Assembly (NCBI GenBank): GCA_002753565.1
Contig: PEAM01000010.1
Location: 1-64,000, forward strand
Reading direction: 5' to 3'
DNA: 64,000 nt
DNA from: Magnetococcales bacterium
GTDB taxonomy: Bacteria > Pseudomonadota > Magnetococcia > Magnetococcales > JADFYX01
Each line of letters starts with the position of its first letter. The stretch's first letter is position 1. The translations under genes and the position numbers were made by a program. Below the pieces are notes generated by a model. That model was not told the origin of the DNA, made no database searches, and saw only the letters and a list, made by a program, of their open reading frames with translations. Shown piece after piece: positions 46,660 through 54,780 of this stretch.

Positions 46660-47037
46660 CTAATGGTTGTTCCGGCTCTTAGAGTGGTCATTTTTGTGCT
46701 GTTTTTTCTCTTTTTTCCCATTTTTTTCGCCATTCACACGATTATGCCGAGACCGTTCATTACTCATGGCCTTGCCACGAGCTGCTTTGTCTTTCTCCCA
46801 GCCTTGAGTACGATTATCCGCTTCATCCGAGCTGTTTTTTTCCAACGCTTCATAGTCAACAGGAAATTTTCTATCACCAGTGACCACTTCAGCCGTGCCG
46901 ACACTCCTGTCGCCAATGGTTTTAAACCGCTCCCAAGCCCCGCGCATACGTTCCGACCAGGTTGGTTCAGCATAGAGTGGAGAGGATAGGGTAAGAGTGG
47001 CAAGGAGCGTTAACAAGAAAACTCGAAAAAAATTCAT
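46660..47037 (-). CDS. Secreted basic hypothetical protein
   Basis: A 125-residue protein with a signal peptide (about residues 1-23, ending SSPLYA) and a very basic, Lys/Asn/His-rich C-terminal tail. Nothing in it identifies a family. AAGGTG lies six bases before the ATG. It is the first of a group of small envelope proteins on the minus strand (through 49.0 kb). Confidence 0.6.
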   Translation of the reverse strand: MNFFRVFLLTLLATLTLSSPLYAEPTWSERMRGAWERFKTIGDRSVGTAEVVTGDRKFPVDYEALEKNSSDEADNRTQGWEKDKAARGKAMSNERSRHNRVNGEKNGKKEKKQHKNDHSKSRNNH

Positions 47038-47121
47038 CTATTCACCTTAAGTAAAAGTGTGCGCTGTATCCTGGTTTCGGTTCGTGTACCCACGTTAGGG
47101 TTGCAACCGCCGAAGCCATGA

Positions 47122-47337
47122 CTATTGAATCGCCTTGAAAAGGCAGCTTTTGGCATAACTGGCCGCATCATTGGAGGACCACTCACCCTTGGGTTGGTTG
47201 TTCATCTGCTCACACCACTTGTCACTGCCCACTTCAGCCGAACAACCTCCCAGAAAAGCCAGCACCACTCCAAACACAATCCAACGTTGATAGCTTTTGT
47301 CAATGATGAGTCTCTCCAATAGGGATAAAGGTTGCAT
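47122..47337 (-). CDS. DUF3012 family lipoprotein
   Basis: A 71-residue protein with a lipobox (FLGGCSAEVGS) and the DUF3012 signature VGSDKWCEQMNNQPKGEW followed by NDAASYAKSC. The mature part is about 40 residues and carries two more cysteines, which could form a disulfide in the periplasm. The N-terminal stretch before the signal helix is longer than usual, so an internal start cannot be excluded. Function is unknown. It follows the OmpA-family lipoprotein. Confidence 0.75.
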   Translation of the reverse strand: MQPLSLLERLIIDKSYQRWIVFGVVLAFLGGCSAEVGSDKWCEQMNNQPKGEWSSNDAASYAKSCLFKAIQ

Positions 47338-47363
47338 AACCTTGCCAATCAGCAGGTTGGATG

Positions 47364-48035
47364 TTACGTAGAGGTGAGGGGGCTGATACGAATTTCTACC
47401 CTTCGATTGGTACTACGACCGGCACTGGTATCATTGGTAGTAACCGGATGGTTTTCTCCAAACCCTTTGGTTGCAATGCGCTTTCTCATCACCCCTTGTG
47501 TGATGAAATATTGACCGACACTGGCGGCCCGATTTTCAGAGAGTTGCTGGTTCATCTGAGCGGAACCGGTACTGTCGGTATGACCAAAAACATCCACCAA
47601 GCTTTTGGGGTACTCATTAAGCACCAAAGAGACCGAGTTCAACACCTCATAAAAGTTTGATTTAACCGAAGCGGAACCAGAATCAAAGGTGATGTTCCCC
47701 GGCATGTTCAGCACAATTTCATCACCGACTCGTGTCACACTCACCCCAGAGACTTGCAGACGTTGGCGCAGTTTAGTCTCTTGCACATCCATGTAATAGC
47801 CGGCTCCACCCCCTGCCAAGGCACCAACACCGGCGCCAATCAGTGCGTGGTTGCGTCTCTCTCGGCTATCATCACCGGTCAACATACCGATAAGGGCACC
47901 GCTGGCCGCACCAATACCCGCTCCATAGGCCACTTTTCCAACTTGCTTCTCTCCGGAATAGGGGTTGACGGTACACCCTGTCACCAACCCGGCAAAAATG
48001 AGGCCAACTACCAGTGATATATTATCTTTTTTCAT
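47364..48035 (-). CDS. OmpA-family outer-membrane lipoprotein (YiaD-like)
   Basis: A 223-residue lipoprotein with lipobox LVTGC at residues 17-21, a glycine-zipper region (GAGIGAASGALIGML; GAGVGALAGGGAGYY) and a C-terminal OmpA peptidoglycan-binding domain ending with NRRVEIRI. The motif VFGHTDSTGSAQMNQQLSENRA matches the peptidoglycan-contact loop of the family. It should anchor the outer membrane to the cell wall. GGAG lies about nine bases before the ATG. Such YiaD-like proteins are often stress induced. Confidence 0.88.
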   Translation of the reverse strand: MKKDNISLVVGLIFAGLVTGCTVNPYSGEKQVGKVAYGAGIGAASGALIGMLTGDDSRERRNHALIGAGVGALAGGGAGYYMDVQETKLRQRLQVSGVSVTRVGDEIVLNMPGNITFDSGSASVKSNFYEVLNSVSLVLNEYPKSLVDVFGHTDSTGSAQMNQQLSENRAASVGQYFITQGVMRKRIATKGFGENHPVTTNDTSAGRSTNRRVEIRISPLTST

Positions 48036-48119
48036 GTTTAAAACTCCATTGTGTGGGTTATTGTTTTGCAGTTATGGTCAGTTAAAACCAAATTGGGACA
48101 ATGGTTAAAGGCAAAGTCA

Positions 48120-48241
48120 ACACCTTGGGAGGCCTTGCAGACCCCCAAACCCCCACGCTTTTAAAGTAAAAAAAAGCAACGTCAAACTCTTAGGACCTTG
48201 GGCGCTGCCCAAACCTGCTGGGAAGGCATGCATGCCTTCCC
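48120..48241. repeat. Palindrome-rich intergenic block
   Basis: Between the OmpA-family gene and the truncated PA2779-like ORF the sequence carries nested inverted repeats: TTGGGCGCTGCCCAA at about 48199-48213 and a perfect 22-base palindrome at 48220-48241 (half-site GGGAAGGCATG). Further G/C-rich runs lie to the left (CACCTTGGGAGGCC, ACCCCCAAACCCCC). A shorter unit with GGGAGGGCT/AGCCCTCCC occurs near 58420. The style resembles dispersed non-coding repeats. Confidence 0.55.
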
Positions 48242-48284
48242 AGACCCATCCGCAATCGTTTTGTACAAATTTGGTTTGAAATCT

Positions 48285-48443
48285 CTATATTTGCTTGGAA
48301 GAGGCTCCTTGCTCCTGCATCAACAGCGCATCGGTGTCGATCATCTCAGCGTTGGCCCATTGATAGGGCAGGGTGAAGAAGATCATAGCCACCATCAGAG
48401 GCAAGGCCATGAAACGTTTTGAACGAAGGATCGCTTGCAACAT
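48285..48443 (-). pseudogene. Truncated PA2779-like membrane protein
   Basis: A 52-codon ORF starting at ATG 48443 with a clear signal-like N-terminus (residues 1-32) and the PA2779-family start AEMIDTDALLMQEQ. Intact members continue for about 70 more residues and end in a membrane helix; here a stop comes just before the palindromic block, so most of the protein is missing. It looks like a remnant truncated by the repeat region. It may still be expressed as a short secreted peptide. Confidence 0.5.
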
Positions 48444-48611
48444 ATACCTTATTCCCTGTCAGCTAAGTTGAAAAAGCCTGTTCCCGATAAACCAGCCCAT
48501 TGAGAATGATAACATTTCTGTTATCTATGTGGGGTATCCATCCACACTGGTCCCTATCCTATCAATCCAGGGATAGTCCGTTCCTGATGGATTGTAAGGC
48601 AACGCCTTATC

Positions 48612-48770
48612 CTAGATTCGCCCGAGCAATAACAGTACGATCAAAACGACGACAATAAGGCTAATAAAGCCGCTAGGACGGTTTCCCCAACTGCGGCTAT
48701 GGGGCCACATTGGCAGAACACCAACCGCCATGAGCAACAGCACGATGATGAGAATGGCAGCAAGACTCAT
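48612..48770 (-). CDS. DUF3309 family small membrane protein
   Basis: A 52-residue protein matching DUF3309: MSLAAILIIVLLLMAVGVLP, then WPHSRSWGNRPSG, and a second hydrophobic segment ending LLLLGRI. It should span the membrane twice. GGAGAAGAC lies six bases before the ATG at 48770, which decides the start over longer frames. Such proteins are abundant but of unknown function, often stress related. It follows the DUF3185 gene. Confidence 0.85.
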   Translation of the reverse strand: MSLAAILIIVLLLMAVGVLPMWPHSRSWGNRPSGFISLIVVVLIVLLLLGRI

Positions 48771-48810
48771 TGTCTTCTCCAGATTGGGTTGGCAAACCTG
48801 CGATGTACTC

Positions 48811-49017
48811 TTAACGTGATCCAAAAAAGGCAATCAGACCGCCCCCGACGGTAGCCGCCAGACCAACAACAAAGTACCTCATGGTTCCATTGCTGTAGCG
48901 ACCGGTAAGAGTGTTGGCAAACTCCTCCACCGGTGTCTGTGTGGCGTTGAATGCAAAGCCCAAAAGGAGCAGCCCAACGGCAAAAATGGCCAGTCCAACG
49001 GTTCGGTTCATTTTCAT
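48811..49017 (-). CDS. DUF3185 family small membrane protein
   Basis: A 68-residue protein of the DUF3185 family: one helix near the N-terminus (VGLAIFAVGLLLLGFAFNAT), a polar loop with TLTGRYSNGTM, and a second glycine-rich helix (VVGLAATVGGGLIAFFG). GGAG lies eight bases before the ATG at 49017, which decides the start over an earlier frame. It probably forms a two-helix membrane hairpin. It is transcribed with the DUF3309 gene away from the Crp/Fnr gene. Confidence 0.8.
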   Translation of the reverse strand: MKMNRTVGLAIFAVGLLLLGFAFNATQTPVEEFANTLTGRYSNGTMRYFVVGLAATVGGGLIAFFGSR

Positions 49018-49160
49018 GTGTTTTCTCCATGGGCGACCATTAGACATCAAGGTTGTTCCTCACAGCCTTGATGTTCATTTATAGGAGTGATAATGCGCTA
49101 AAAAAGAGAATGAAGCTGTTCAAGTTTGCACATAAAGTATCTTTTAAATAGAGTAGAGTG

Positions 49161-49193
49161 TATTTAAAGTTTCAGTAAGCCGTACTTTAAATA
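49161..49193. promoter_or_regulatory. Candidate operator in the divergent Crp/DUF3185 gap
   Basis: TATTTAAAGT (49161-49170) and ACTTTAAATA (49184-49193) form a perfect 10-base inverted repeat with a 13-base spacer, in the 378-base gap between the divergent DUF3185 and Crp/Fnr genes. A further CTTTTAAATA lies at 49141. The rest of the gap is AT-rich; a TATAAT hexamer at 49267-49272 may be the -10 box of the Crp/Fnr gene. No coding frame is seen here. Confidence 0.45.
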
Positions 49194-49395
49194 AAATGAA
49201 GTGTTCAGCATGGAAAAACAGGTAATACAAGCGGTATTCAGGCTTTATCTTGTGAGGAGGCAATGCTATAATACCATATCTGGATATATTCAACAGGTCT
49301 CCTGATCTTTTATTTCAGACAACGATTTGCCTAGAACCGTGTCCGATCTTTACTTGCGAGCTCACCACCCGCCCACTTGTTGCTGTGGAGACCCT

Positions 49396-50067
49396 ATGAT
49401 AGCCAAACTACCTGAAAAAGTCGGGAAGGAGTCGAAGTTTGATGCTCAGGCTTTCCTCTCTTTGGTTGAAGTCGGGCGGCGTAGTGTCAAGTACCAGGAA
49501 AAAGAGATCATCTTTCGGCAAGGGGATTGTGCCAACACCGTTTTCTATATCAAGCAAGGCGCCGTACAAATTACGGTTGTCTCTGACCAAGGCAAGATAG
49601 GCATGATTGCAAGGCTTGGGGCTGGTGATTTTTTCGGTGAGGGGTGTCTCGCCGGTCAGGAGTTCTACCTCTCCTCTGCCACAACCATAGCCGCAACAAC
49701 CGCCGTCAGTATCGACAAAGCGGCGATGATTTGCTTGCTCCACGAGCAGCCAGAGTTGTCAGAGCTGTTCACAGCCTTCCTGCTGTTGCGTAATATCCAG
49801 ATCGAAGCCGATCTGGTTGACCAACTGTTCAACTCTAGCGAAAAGCGGCTCGCCCGTGTGCTTCTGCTACTTGCCAACTTCGGCAAAGATGGCAAGATGG
49901 AGGCGGTGATTCCTAAGATCAGCCAAGAAACGCTGGCAGCTCAAGTGGGCACAACACGAGCCAGGGTCAACTTTTTCATGAACAAATTCCGCAAGCTTGG
50001 CCTGATTGAATACAATGGCGGTCTGAAGGTGCATTCGGCCCTTTTGAATATCATCATCCACGATTAA
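49396..50067 (+). CDS. Crp/Fnr-family transcription regulator
   Basis: A 223-residue regulator with an N-terminal cyclic-nucleotide-binding fold (about residues 25-140: EIIFRQGDCANTVFYIKQGAVQI; GAGDFFGEGCLAGQ) and a C-terminal winged helix (ISQETLAAQVGTTRARVNFFMNKFRKLGLIEYNGG). No Fnr-type cysteine cluster is present, so it is not an Fnr oxygen sensor; the ligand is unknown. GGAG six bases before ATG 49396 decides the start over a TTG 23 codons upstream. It is divergent from the DUF3185/DUF3309 pair and could control them. Confidence 0.85.
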   Translation: MIAKLPEKVGKESKFDAQAFLSLVEVGRRSVKYQEKEIIFRQGDCANTVFYIKQGAVQITVVSDQGKIGMIARLGAGDFFGEGCLAGQEFYLSSATTIAATTAVSIDKAAMICLLHEQPELSELFTAFLLLRNIQIEADLVDQLFNSSEKRLARVLLLLANFGKDGKMEAVIPKISQETLAAQVGTTRARVNFFMNKFRKLGLIEYNGGLKVHSALLNIIIHD

Positions 50068-50139
50068 GATAGCCGTATCTTTCAGCCACTTTTCATCAAG
50101 GCCGGAAGTTTCCAGGCTTTCTTTTCACCATCTATACGC

Positions 50140-50700
50140 CTAATCTTGGCTGGAGAGGCGATAGAGATAAATTGTAAGACGACGAACCTCCCCTATCTCC
50201 ACAACCCTCTCTGGATGCCATCCGGGAATTTCAAAGGTAATGGAGGCTACCCAACTGTCAGGGGGCAGTTCCGATTTAAATTTGCTCCGCAAAGATTCCA
50301 TAGCCCCAGGAAAAAGATAGCAGACCACAAGAGAGGCATGGGATAACGAAGTGTCATAAAAATTTTCTCGGCGGATGGTGATGTTTTTTTGTGATGAAAG
50401 GCGGTTGTAGAGCTGGCTCATTAACCAGGGAATCCAGGATAACTCCACTCCAATTACCTGAGATTGTGGGTATTTTTCAGCCAAACATTGAACCAAACCG
50501 CCCCAGCCACTACCAAGGTCCCAGATCTCTCCCTGGGCTTGGACAGAGTCGGGGAGGGCCTCGATGAGGGCACGACGCATCTGACGGTTAGATGGCCATG
50601 GAGAGATGTCCACATCCAGACTTTGCTTGAATAAAAGGATGAATAAAAGGGTGGGTAGAGCAAGGGTCAAAATAATGATCAACACACGTGTAGCTCCCAT
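50140..50700 (-). CDS. Membrane-anchored class I methyltransferase
   Basis: A 186-residue SAM-dependent methyltransferase with an N-terminal membrane helix (about residues 5-25) that places the catalytic domain at the inner membrane. Motif I is IWDLGSGWGGLVQCLAE (about 58-74), followed by VIGVELSWIPWLMS for cofactor binding. The target is unknown; the layout resembles FAM173-like methyltransferases. ATG 50700 is clear. It is convergent with the Crp/Fnr gene. Confidence 0.75.
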   Translation of the reverse strand: MGATRVLIIILTLALPTLLFILLFKQSLDVDISPWPSNRQMRRALIEALPDSVQAQGEIWDLGSGWGGLVQCLAEKYPQSQVIGVELSWIPWLMSQLYNRLSSQKNITIRRENFYDTSLSHASLVVCYLFPGAMESLRSKFKSELPPDSWVASITFEIPGWHPERVVEIGEVRRLTIYLYRLSSQD

Positions 50701-50912
50701 TCAAAGTTTCCATACGGATTTCTTATCCCTTTCAATTGGAAGAAAAAGACCGCTAAAGGTGCATGGGATGGAATAAACAAGCAAAAGAAGAGGTGAATCA
50801 TGATTTCACAGGTTTCCATCCGATAAAAAAAAATGGTATAATCCCCAGATTGAAGTGTACCTTAAGCACTTGCAAGTAATGACCATCTCAACTATAGAGG
50901 AATAAGTGACCT

Positions 50913-51074
50913 ATGAGCGCTCCGAAGAAATCTCGTCCAAAAGTTCCCGATGGAAAGACCAAGTTTTTCACCACCCGGCAGAAAGCCGCAAATGAAAAAG
51001 GCTTCGTCGGCTATGAAACCATCTGGGTAGAGATGCAAAAAGTGGCCCAGTACCAGACCCCAAAGCGCCCCTAA
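50913..51074 (+). CDS. Small basic protein (unrecognised)
   Basis: A 53-codon ORF with a plausible ribosome binding site (GAGG about 12 bases upstream) and a basic start (MSAPKKSRPKVPDGKTKFF). Its C-terminal half (GYETIWVEMQKVAQY) is not repetitive or compositionally odd and looks like a real fold. I know of no family for it. A strong hairpin follows 6 bases after the stop. Confidence 0.5.
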   Translation: MSAPKKSRPKVPDGKTKFFTTRQKAANEKGFVGYETIWVEMQKVAQYQTPKRP

Positions 51075-51080
51075 GCTTTC

Positions 51081-51119
51081 CTGACCGCACGAACCCCTAT
51101 CCAAGGTTCGTGCGGTCAG
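51081..51119 (+). terminator. Strong hairpin after the small basic gene
   Basis: CTGACCGCACGAACC (51081-51095) and GGTTCGTGCGGTCAG (51105-51119) form a perfect 15-base stem around a nine-base loop. There is no T-run, so it may terminate transcription inefficiently or block 3' decay. Confidence 0.7.
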
Positions 51120-51207
51120 GATACGTTCTCTCCTGCTCATGCTTCCCAAACGTTGTGGTTTAACAACACCCTCTCCTACCCCCTAACCCCCCTCTACAGA
51201 GAAAACC

Positions 51208-51234
51208 AAAAAAAACCGCCTGGCGGGGCGGTTT
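51208..51234 (-). terminator. Terminator of the SlyD-type gene
   Basis: On the minus strand AAACCGCC and GGCGGTTT form a stem with a six-base loop and are followed by a T-run. It lies about 40 bases after the SlyD-type stop. Confidence 0.8.
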
Positions 51235-51273
51235 CTGATGAATCTATTGGGGTGTTGTTGAGTGAGTTCCAGA

Positions 51274-51786
51274 TTAAATCTCAACCTTTAAAGCACCGTC
51301 TACATCAGGCCCATCTTCAATGACAGGACCACCCACCTCAATCTCTTCGTCGGTGGCTTCTCGAACCGAGATAATCTCCAAGGTAAACAACACATCACGG
51401 CCACACATCGGGCTGTTTCCGTCGATAGTTACCCGCTTGCCATCATTTTTGGTAACATAAAAGGTCTTGGTCTCCCCCTTGTCGTTTTCCATGATCACTT
51501 TGGTGCCCACTTCCCGGTAGGACTCGGGTACCTTTTCAATGCTTTCGACAAAGACCAATGAATTGTCTCGGCGACCGTAAAGCTCATTACAATCAATCGG
51601 CACTTCAATCACATCACCAGCCCGCTTGCCTTCCAACTCGTCGGTCACCATAGAGCTCAGTACCGATTTGGTGCCGTGAACGTAGCCCAAAGGAAACTGG
51701 ACATCGCTCAGAACATCCCCACTCTTGGCATCGACCACCTTGTAGGTTAATTCGACAAATTTGTTCTCTTGGATCGTATCAATCAT
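51274..51786 (-). CDS. SlyD-type FKBP peptidyl-prolyl isomerase
   Basis: A 170-residue SlyD-like isomerase with chaperone insertion. Family blocks are FVELTYKVVDAKSGDVLSDV, FPLGYVHGTKSVLSSMV, ELEGKRAGDVIEVPI and ELYGRRD. There is no histidine-rich metal-binding tail as in E. coli SlyD; the end is acidic. It should help fold proteins in the cytoplasm. It lies upstream of a terminator on the same strand as aprMBA but is separated from it by a second terminator, so it is probably expressed independently. Confidence 0.85.
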   Translation of the reverse strand: MIDTIQENKFVELTYKVVDAKSGDVLSDVQFPLGYVHGTKSVLSSMVTDELEGKRAGDVIEVPIDCNELYGRRDNSLVFVESIEKVPESYREVGTKVIMENDKGETKTFYVTKNDGKRVTIDGNSPMCGRDVLFTLEIISVREATDEEIEVGGPVIEDGPDVDGALKVEI

Positions 51787-51807
51787 GATAAACCTGAATC
51801 TAAAAGA

Positions 51808-52158
51808 CTAGAAAATGGATGCAGCAAAGATTTTTACTTCACCTTTTTCGTAACCGAGGACCAATCTACCCAGCCATTCACCATCCAGTTTGGTGCTCCG
51901 TTGCCGATAGAGAACCGTTACATGTTCACCACGACGGATGGTACCCAAAAAGTCAAAATCTTCAGCTAAATTTCTGCTTAAAGTACTGTGGGCAAACTGG
52001 TGACCCACCTCAACCTCATTTAAGCCAAGGAGCAGATCATAACAGAAGTGTCTGACAAATTTTCCATAGTTTCCTTCATTGGAATATTTGATGAGGTGAG
52101 ACCAAAAAGGGTTGGCAATTTCCAAAATTTCTTCATCGGTTTTTTCAATTATATTCAT
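51808..52158 (-). CDS. Hypothetical protein between slyD-type gene and apr operon
   Basis: A 116-residue soluble protein that I do not recognise. It has a helical N-terminal half and a C-terminal beta-rich end (EHVTVLYRQRSTKLDGEWLGRLVLGYEKGE, given here only in part as EHVTVLYRQR and GRLVLGYEKGE), somewhat like SnoaL/NTF2-type folds. GAGAG about eight bases upstream supports ATG 52158 over a longer frame whose first 47 codons cross the apr terminator. Its gene sits 21 bases upstream of slyD-type, so they form an operon. Confidence 0.6.
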   Translation of the reverse strand: MNIIEKTDEEILEIANPFWSHLIKYSNEGNYGKFVRHFCYDLLLGLNEVEVGHQFAHSTLSRNLAEDFDFLGTIRRGEHVTVLYRQRSTKLDGEWLGRLVLGYEKGEVKIFAASIF

Positions 52159-52240
52159 CTGTGTCTCTCGTAGTGGTAACACCCAGGCCCCTAAGCCTCT
52201 TCGCTCAATCTCTATCAAGCTTGGAGTAGGAGTATACGCA

Positions 52241-52273
52241 AAAAAGATCAACACATACAGTGTTGATCTTTTT
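52241..52273. terminator. Terminator of the apr operon
   Basis: AAAAAGATCAACAC (52241-52254) and GTGTTGATCTTTTT (52260-52273) form a perfect 14-base stem; on the minus strand it is followed by a run of T. It lies 107 bases after the aprA stop and can act in both directions. Confidence 0.9.
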
Positions 52274-52379
52274 TGACGTAATGAAAGAAGTCTAAACAAA
52301 CCTTCTTGAGATAGTTGACATCTTCACGGACGAAACGGGTGAAGAGTGGCTCGGCTCAGGTACTTCCGCAGCCTGCTTC

Positions 52380-54251
52380 CTACTCTTCTTTTTCCGAAAC
52401 GATGTGATAGCAAGGCGCCTTCTCCATGGTGTATTCGCCGGTCTTTGGATCACGACGAGACACAGTCAGAACATGCCAGTTTTCGTCATCCAGTTTCATG
52501 GCATCACCACGGTAGTAGTATCCGGGCCAGCGTGTTTCCTTACGGAACAGGGTGTGATGGAAAACCGACTCTGCAGCAAGGTGGCGATGCTTCAATTCCC
52601 AGGAACGAAGTAGCTCGTGAATATCCGCAGCACCCAATTTTTCCAGGTCCTCTTCCAGAAGCTTCATCTTCTGCAGGCCGATATTGAGCAGTTTTTCGTT
52701 GGTCATGTAACTTACTGTTACACCACCACAATACTCATCCATCATCTTCTGCAGGCGATCCAGGCCTTGACGTGGGTTGATATAGTTGGGGTTGACACTC
52801 CCAGCCACGATCTCGTTACGATAGACCTTGTAGTGTTCCATCGGTTTGTAGATCTCTTCCCGACGTTTTTCGATCTGCTGTTCGGAGACCCGGATACCAT
52901 TGGCTTTGCCGTCATCAATGTATTGGCAGGCAGCTTTGGCAGCCAGACGACCCTCTGTGAAGGAGCCGGAGGAGAAAGCGTGAGGCGTACCGCCAACCGC
53001 ATCACCCGCTCCGAAAAGACCTTCAACCGTGGTCATACGGTTGTAGCCCCAGAAATACTCTGGTGGAGAGAGATCTTCAGGACCAGAACACCAAGCTCCG
53101 CAACCGGTCGCATGGGAACCCATGACATAAGGCTCGGAGGTGGTCAGTTCTGGGTTTTGATTCTTGGGATCCACATCAGTGGCAGCCCAGAGAACGGCTT
53201 GACCCACTGTCATACCCAGGAAGTTGTGCCAGCCGATCTCTTCGAGATGCGGGTCTTGGAAAGCTTCCATGGTGACCATGTGGATGGGACCACGACCTGC
53301 ATTAACTTCGCTGATGAATGCATGGTTACGCAGACAGGTTGGAATCGGCTTATGAGAGAAATGTTGGTTTTCTGTATCCAGATACTCTTTACCCACCATC
53401 TCTGTCAGACCTGGGAACCAATTTGATTCGTACTCTTCACCGTGACAGTTCTGCGTATAGGTCTTCAGATGCAGGAAGTAAGCACCAACCGGACCGTAGC
53501 CATCCTTGAAACGGGCGAGAACAATCTTGTTCTCCATCTGGGTCATCTTGGCACCGGCTTCAATCATCAAGCCGTAAGCTGAACCTGAAGACCAGGGAGC
53601 GTACCATACACGGCCCGCACCTTCACCAACCGAGCGTGGCTTGTAAATATTGGATGCACCACCCGCACCGACGATAACGGTCTTGGATTTGAAAACGTGG
53701 TAGTTGCCAGTGCGAACGTTAAAGCCTACGGCTCCAGCTACCCGGTTCTCCTTGGACTCGTCCATAAGGAGATGGGTGACACAGATCCGGTTGAAAACCT
53801 TATCAGCCGACTTCTTGGCTGCTTCTGCCACGATGGGCTTATAGGACTCACCGTGGATCATGATTTGCCAACGGCCTTCACGGAGATAGTTGCCTTTTTT
53901 GGGATCTTTCATCAAAGGCAGGCCCCACTCTTCAAACTGATGCACGGCGGAGTCAACGTGGCGAGCCATGTCGAACAGCAAATCCTCACGCACCATGCCC
54001 ATCAGATCCATACGAGCGTAGCGTACGTGGTCCTCGGGATTGTTCTCACCAAAGCGAGTACCCATGTAACAGTTGATGGCGTACAGACCCTGGGCTACAG
54101 CCCCGGAGCGGTCAATGTTGGCCTTCTCAGCGATAACGATTTTTTTGTTCTGCCCCCAAAACCGAGCTTCCCATGCTGCGCCTGTGCCACCCAGTCCCGC
54201 GCCGGCCACAAGAATATCGATATTGTCTTCGACGATGGTTTGATAAGCCAT
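52380..54251 (-). CDS. aprA: Adenylylsulfate (APS) reductase alpha subunit
   Basis: A 623-residue flavoprotein catalytic subunit of APS reductase, interconverting adenylylsulfate with sulfite and AMP in the cytoplasm. The FAD-binding start VAGAGLGGTGAAWEARFWG is followed by family landmarks such as DRSGAVAQGLYAINCYMG, ADKVFNRICVTHLL, GAGGASNIYKPRSVGEGAGR and GMTVGQAVLWAATDV. The length matches AprA. It overlaps aprB by one base and is last in the order aprM-aprB-aprA, ending in a strong terminator. With AprM present and no Qmo genes nearby, the oxidative direction (sulfite oxidation) is likely, though that is inference. Confidence 0.95.
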   Translation of the reverse strand: MAYQTIVEDNIDILVAGAGLGGTGAAWEARFWGQNKKIVIAEKANIDRSGAVAQGLYAINCYMGTRFGENNPEDHVRYARMDLMGMVREDLLFDMARHVDSAVHQFEEWGLPLMKDPKKGNYLREGRWQIMIHGESYKPIVAEAAKKSADKVFNRICVTHLLMDESKENRVAGAVGFNVRTGNYHVFKSKTVIVGAGGASNIYKPRSVGEGAGRVWYAPWSSGSAYGLMIEAGAKMTQMENKIVLARFKDGYGPVGAYFLHLKTYTQNCHGEEYESNWFPGLTEMVGKEYLDTENQHFSHKPIPTCLRNHAFISEVNAGRGPIHMVTMEAFQDPHLEEIGWHNFLGMTVGQAVLWAATDVDPKNQNPELTTSEPYVMGSHATGCGAWCSGPEDLSPPEYFWGYNRMTTVEGLFGAGDAVGGTPHAFSSGSFTEGRLAAKAACQYIDDGKANGIRVSEQQIEKRREEIYKPMEHYKVYRNEIVAGSVNPNYINPRQGLDRLQKMMDEYCGGVTVSYMTNEKLLNIGLQKMKLLEEDLEKLGAADIHELLRSWELKHRHLAAESVFHHTLFRKETRWPGYYYRGDAMKLDDENWHVLTVSRRDPKTGEYTMEKAPCYHIVSEKEE

Positions 54252-54733
54252 TAGTAGTACACTCCCTCCTTCATTTTCAGACCATTAGACTCCAAAGTAT
54301 GCAGGCCACCTTCATCCATGCGAATGTACTTCGGCTCATTATACAACAACTGGCTGTCACGCATTTCCTGGGTTGGTGCGGGAACACTCTTCAGCTGAGG
54401 AATTCCTACGCCCCATGGCTTGGTAGTAATCGGCGCGAGCAGATTCATATCTTTCTCGCCGTTACGGAATTTGATGCGCCAGGCGATGACGCCCTTTTCC
54501 TCATCGCGAAGCACGCGAACCGAGTGGCCCAGCGGTGCGAAGTCGGCATAACCGCGTACATCAACCGCTTGGTGAGGACAGGCCTTCACGCAGGAGTAGC
54601 ACTCCCAGCACATATTGGGTTCAATGTTGTAAGCGCGACGGTATGTGGTGTCGATGTGCATGATGTCGGACGGACAGATGTCGACACAGTGCCCACAGCC
54701 ATCACATCGTGTCATATAGACGAAAGTTGGCAT
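54251..54733 (-). CDS. aprB: APS reductase beta subunit (two 4Fe-4S)
   Basis: A 160-residue iron-sulfur subunit passing electrons to or from the FAD of AprA. Two cluster motifs are present: CDGCGHCVDICPSD and CWECYSCVKACPHQ, the latter with the family-specific WEC. The C-terminal tail wraps around the alpha subunit in known structures and has the usual MRDSQLLYNEPKYIRMDEGG block. Its stop overlaps the aprA start by one base. ATG 54733 follows GAAAGGTG. Confidence 0.95.
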   Translation of the reverse strand: MPTFVYMTRCDGCGHCVDICPSDIMHIDTTYRRAYNIEPNMCWECYSCVKACPHQAVDVRGYADFAPLGHSVRVLRDEEKGVIAWRIKFRNGEKDMNLLAPITTKPWGVGIPQLKSVPAPTQEMRDSQLLYNEPKYIRMDEGGLHTLESNGLKMKEGVYY

Positions 54734-54780
54734 TTTTTATTCACCTTTCATGTGGAGAAACAGTAATTGTTTCGTAATTT

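Noticed and set aside
48198-48422. Plus-strand 74-codon frame near 48.3 kb
   Set aside because: It runs through the palindromic block and is antisense to the better-supported PA2779-like ORF.
49396-50067. Crp/Fnr-family protein as an oxygen-sensing Fnr
   Set aside because: The N-terminal cysteine cluster required for a 4Fe-4S centre is not present.
52617-53426. Plus-strand open frame of 269 codons across aprA
   Set aside because: Antisense shadow of aprA, which is clear from end to end; no recognisable motif.
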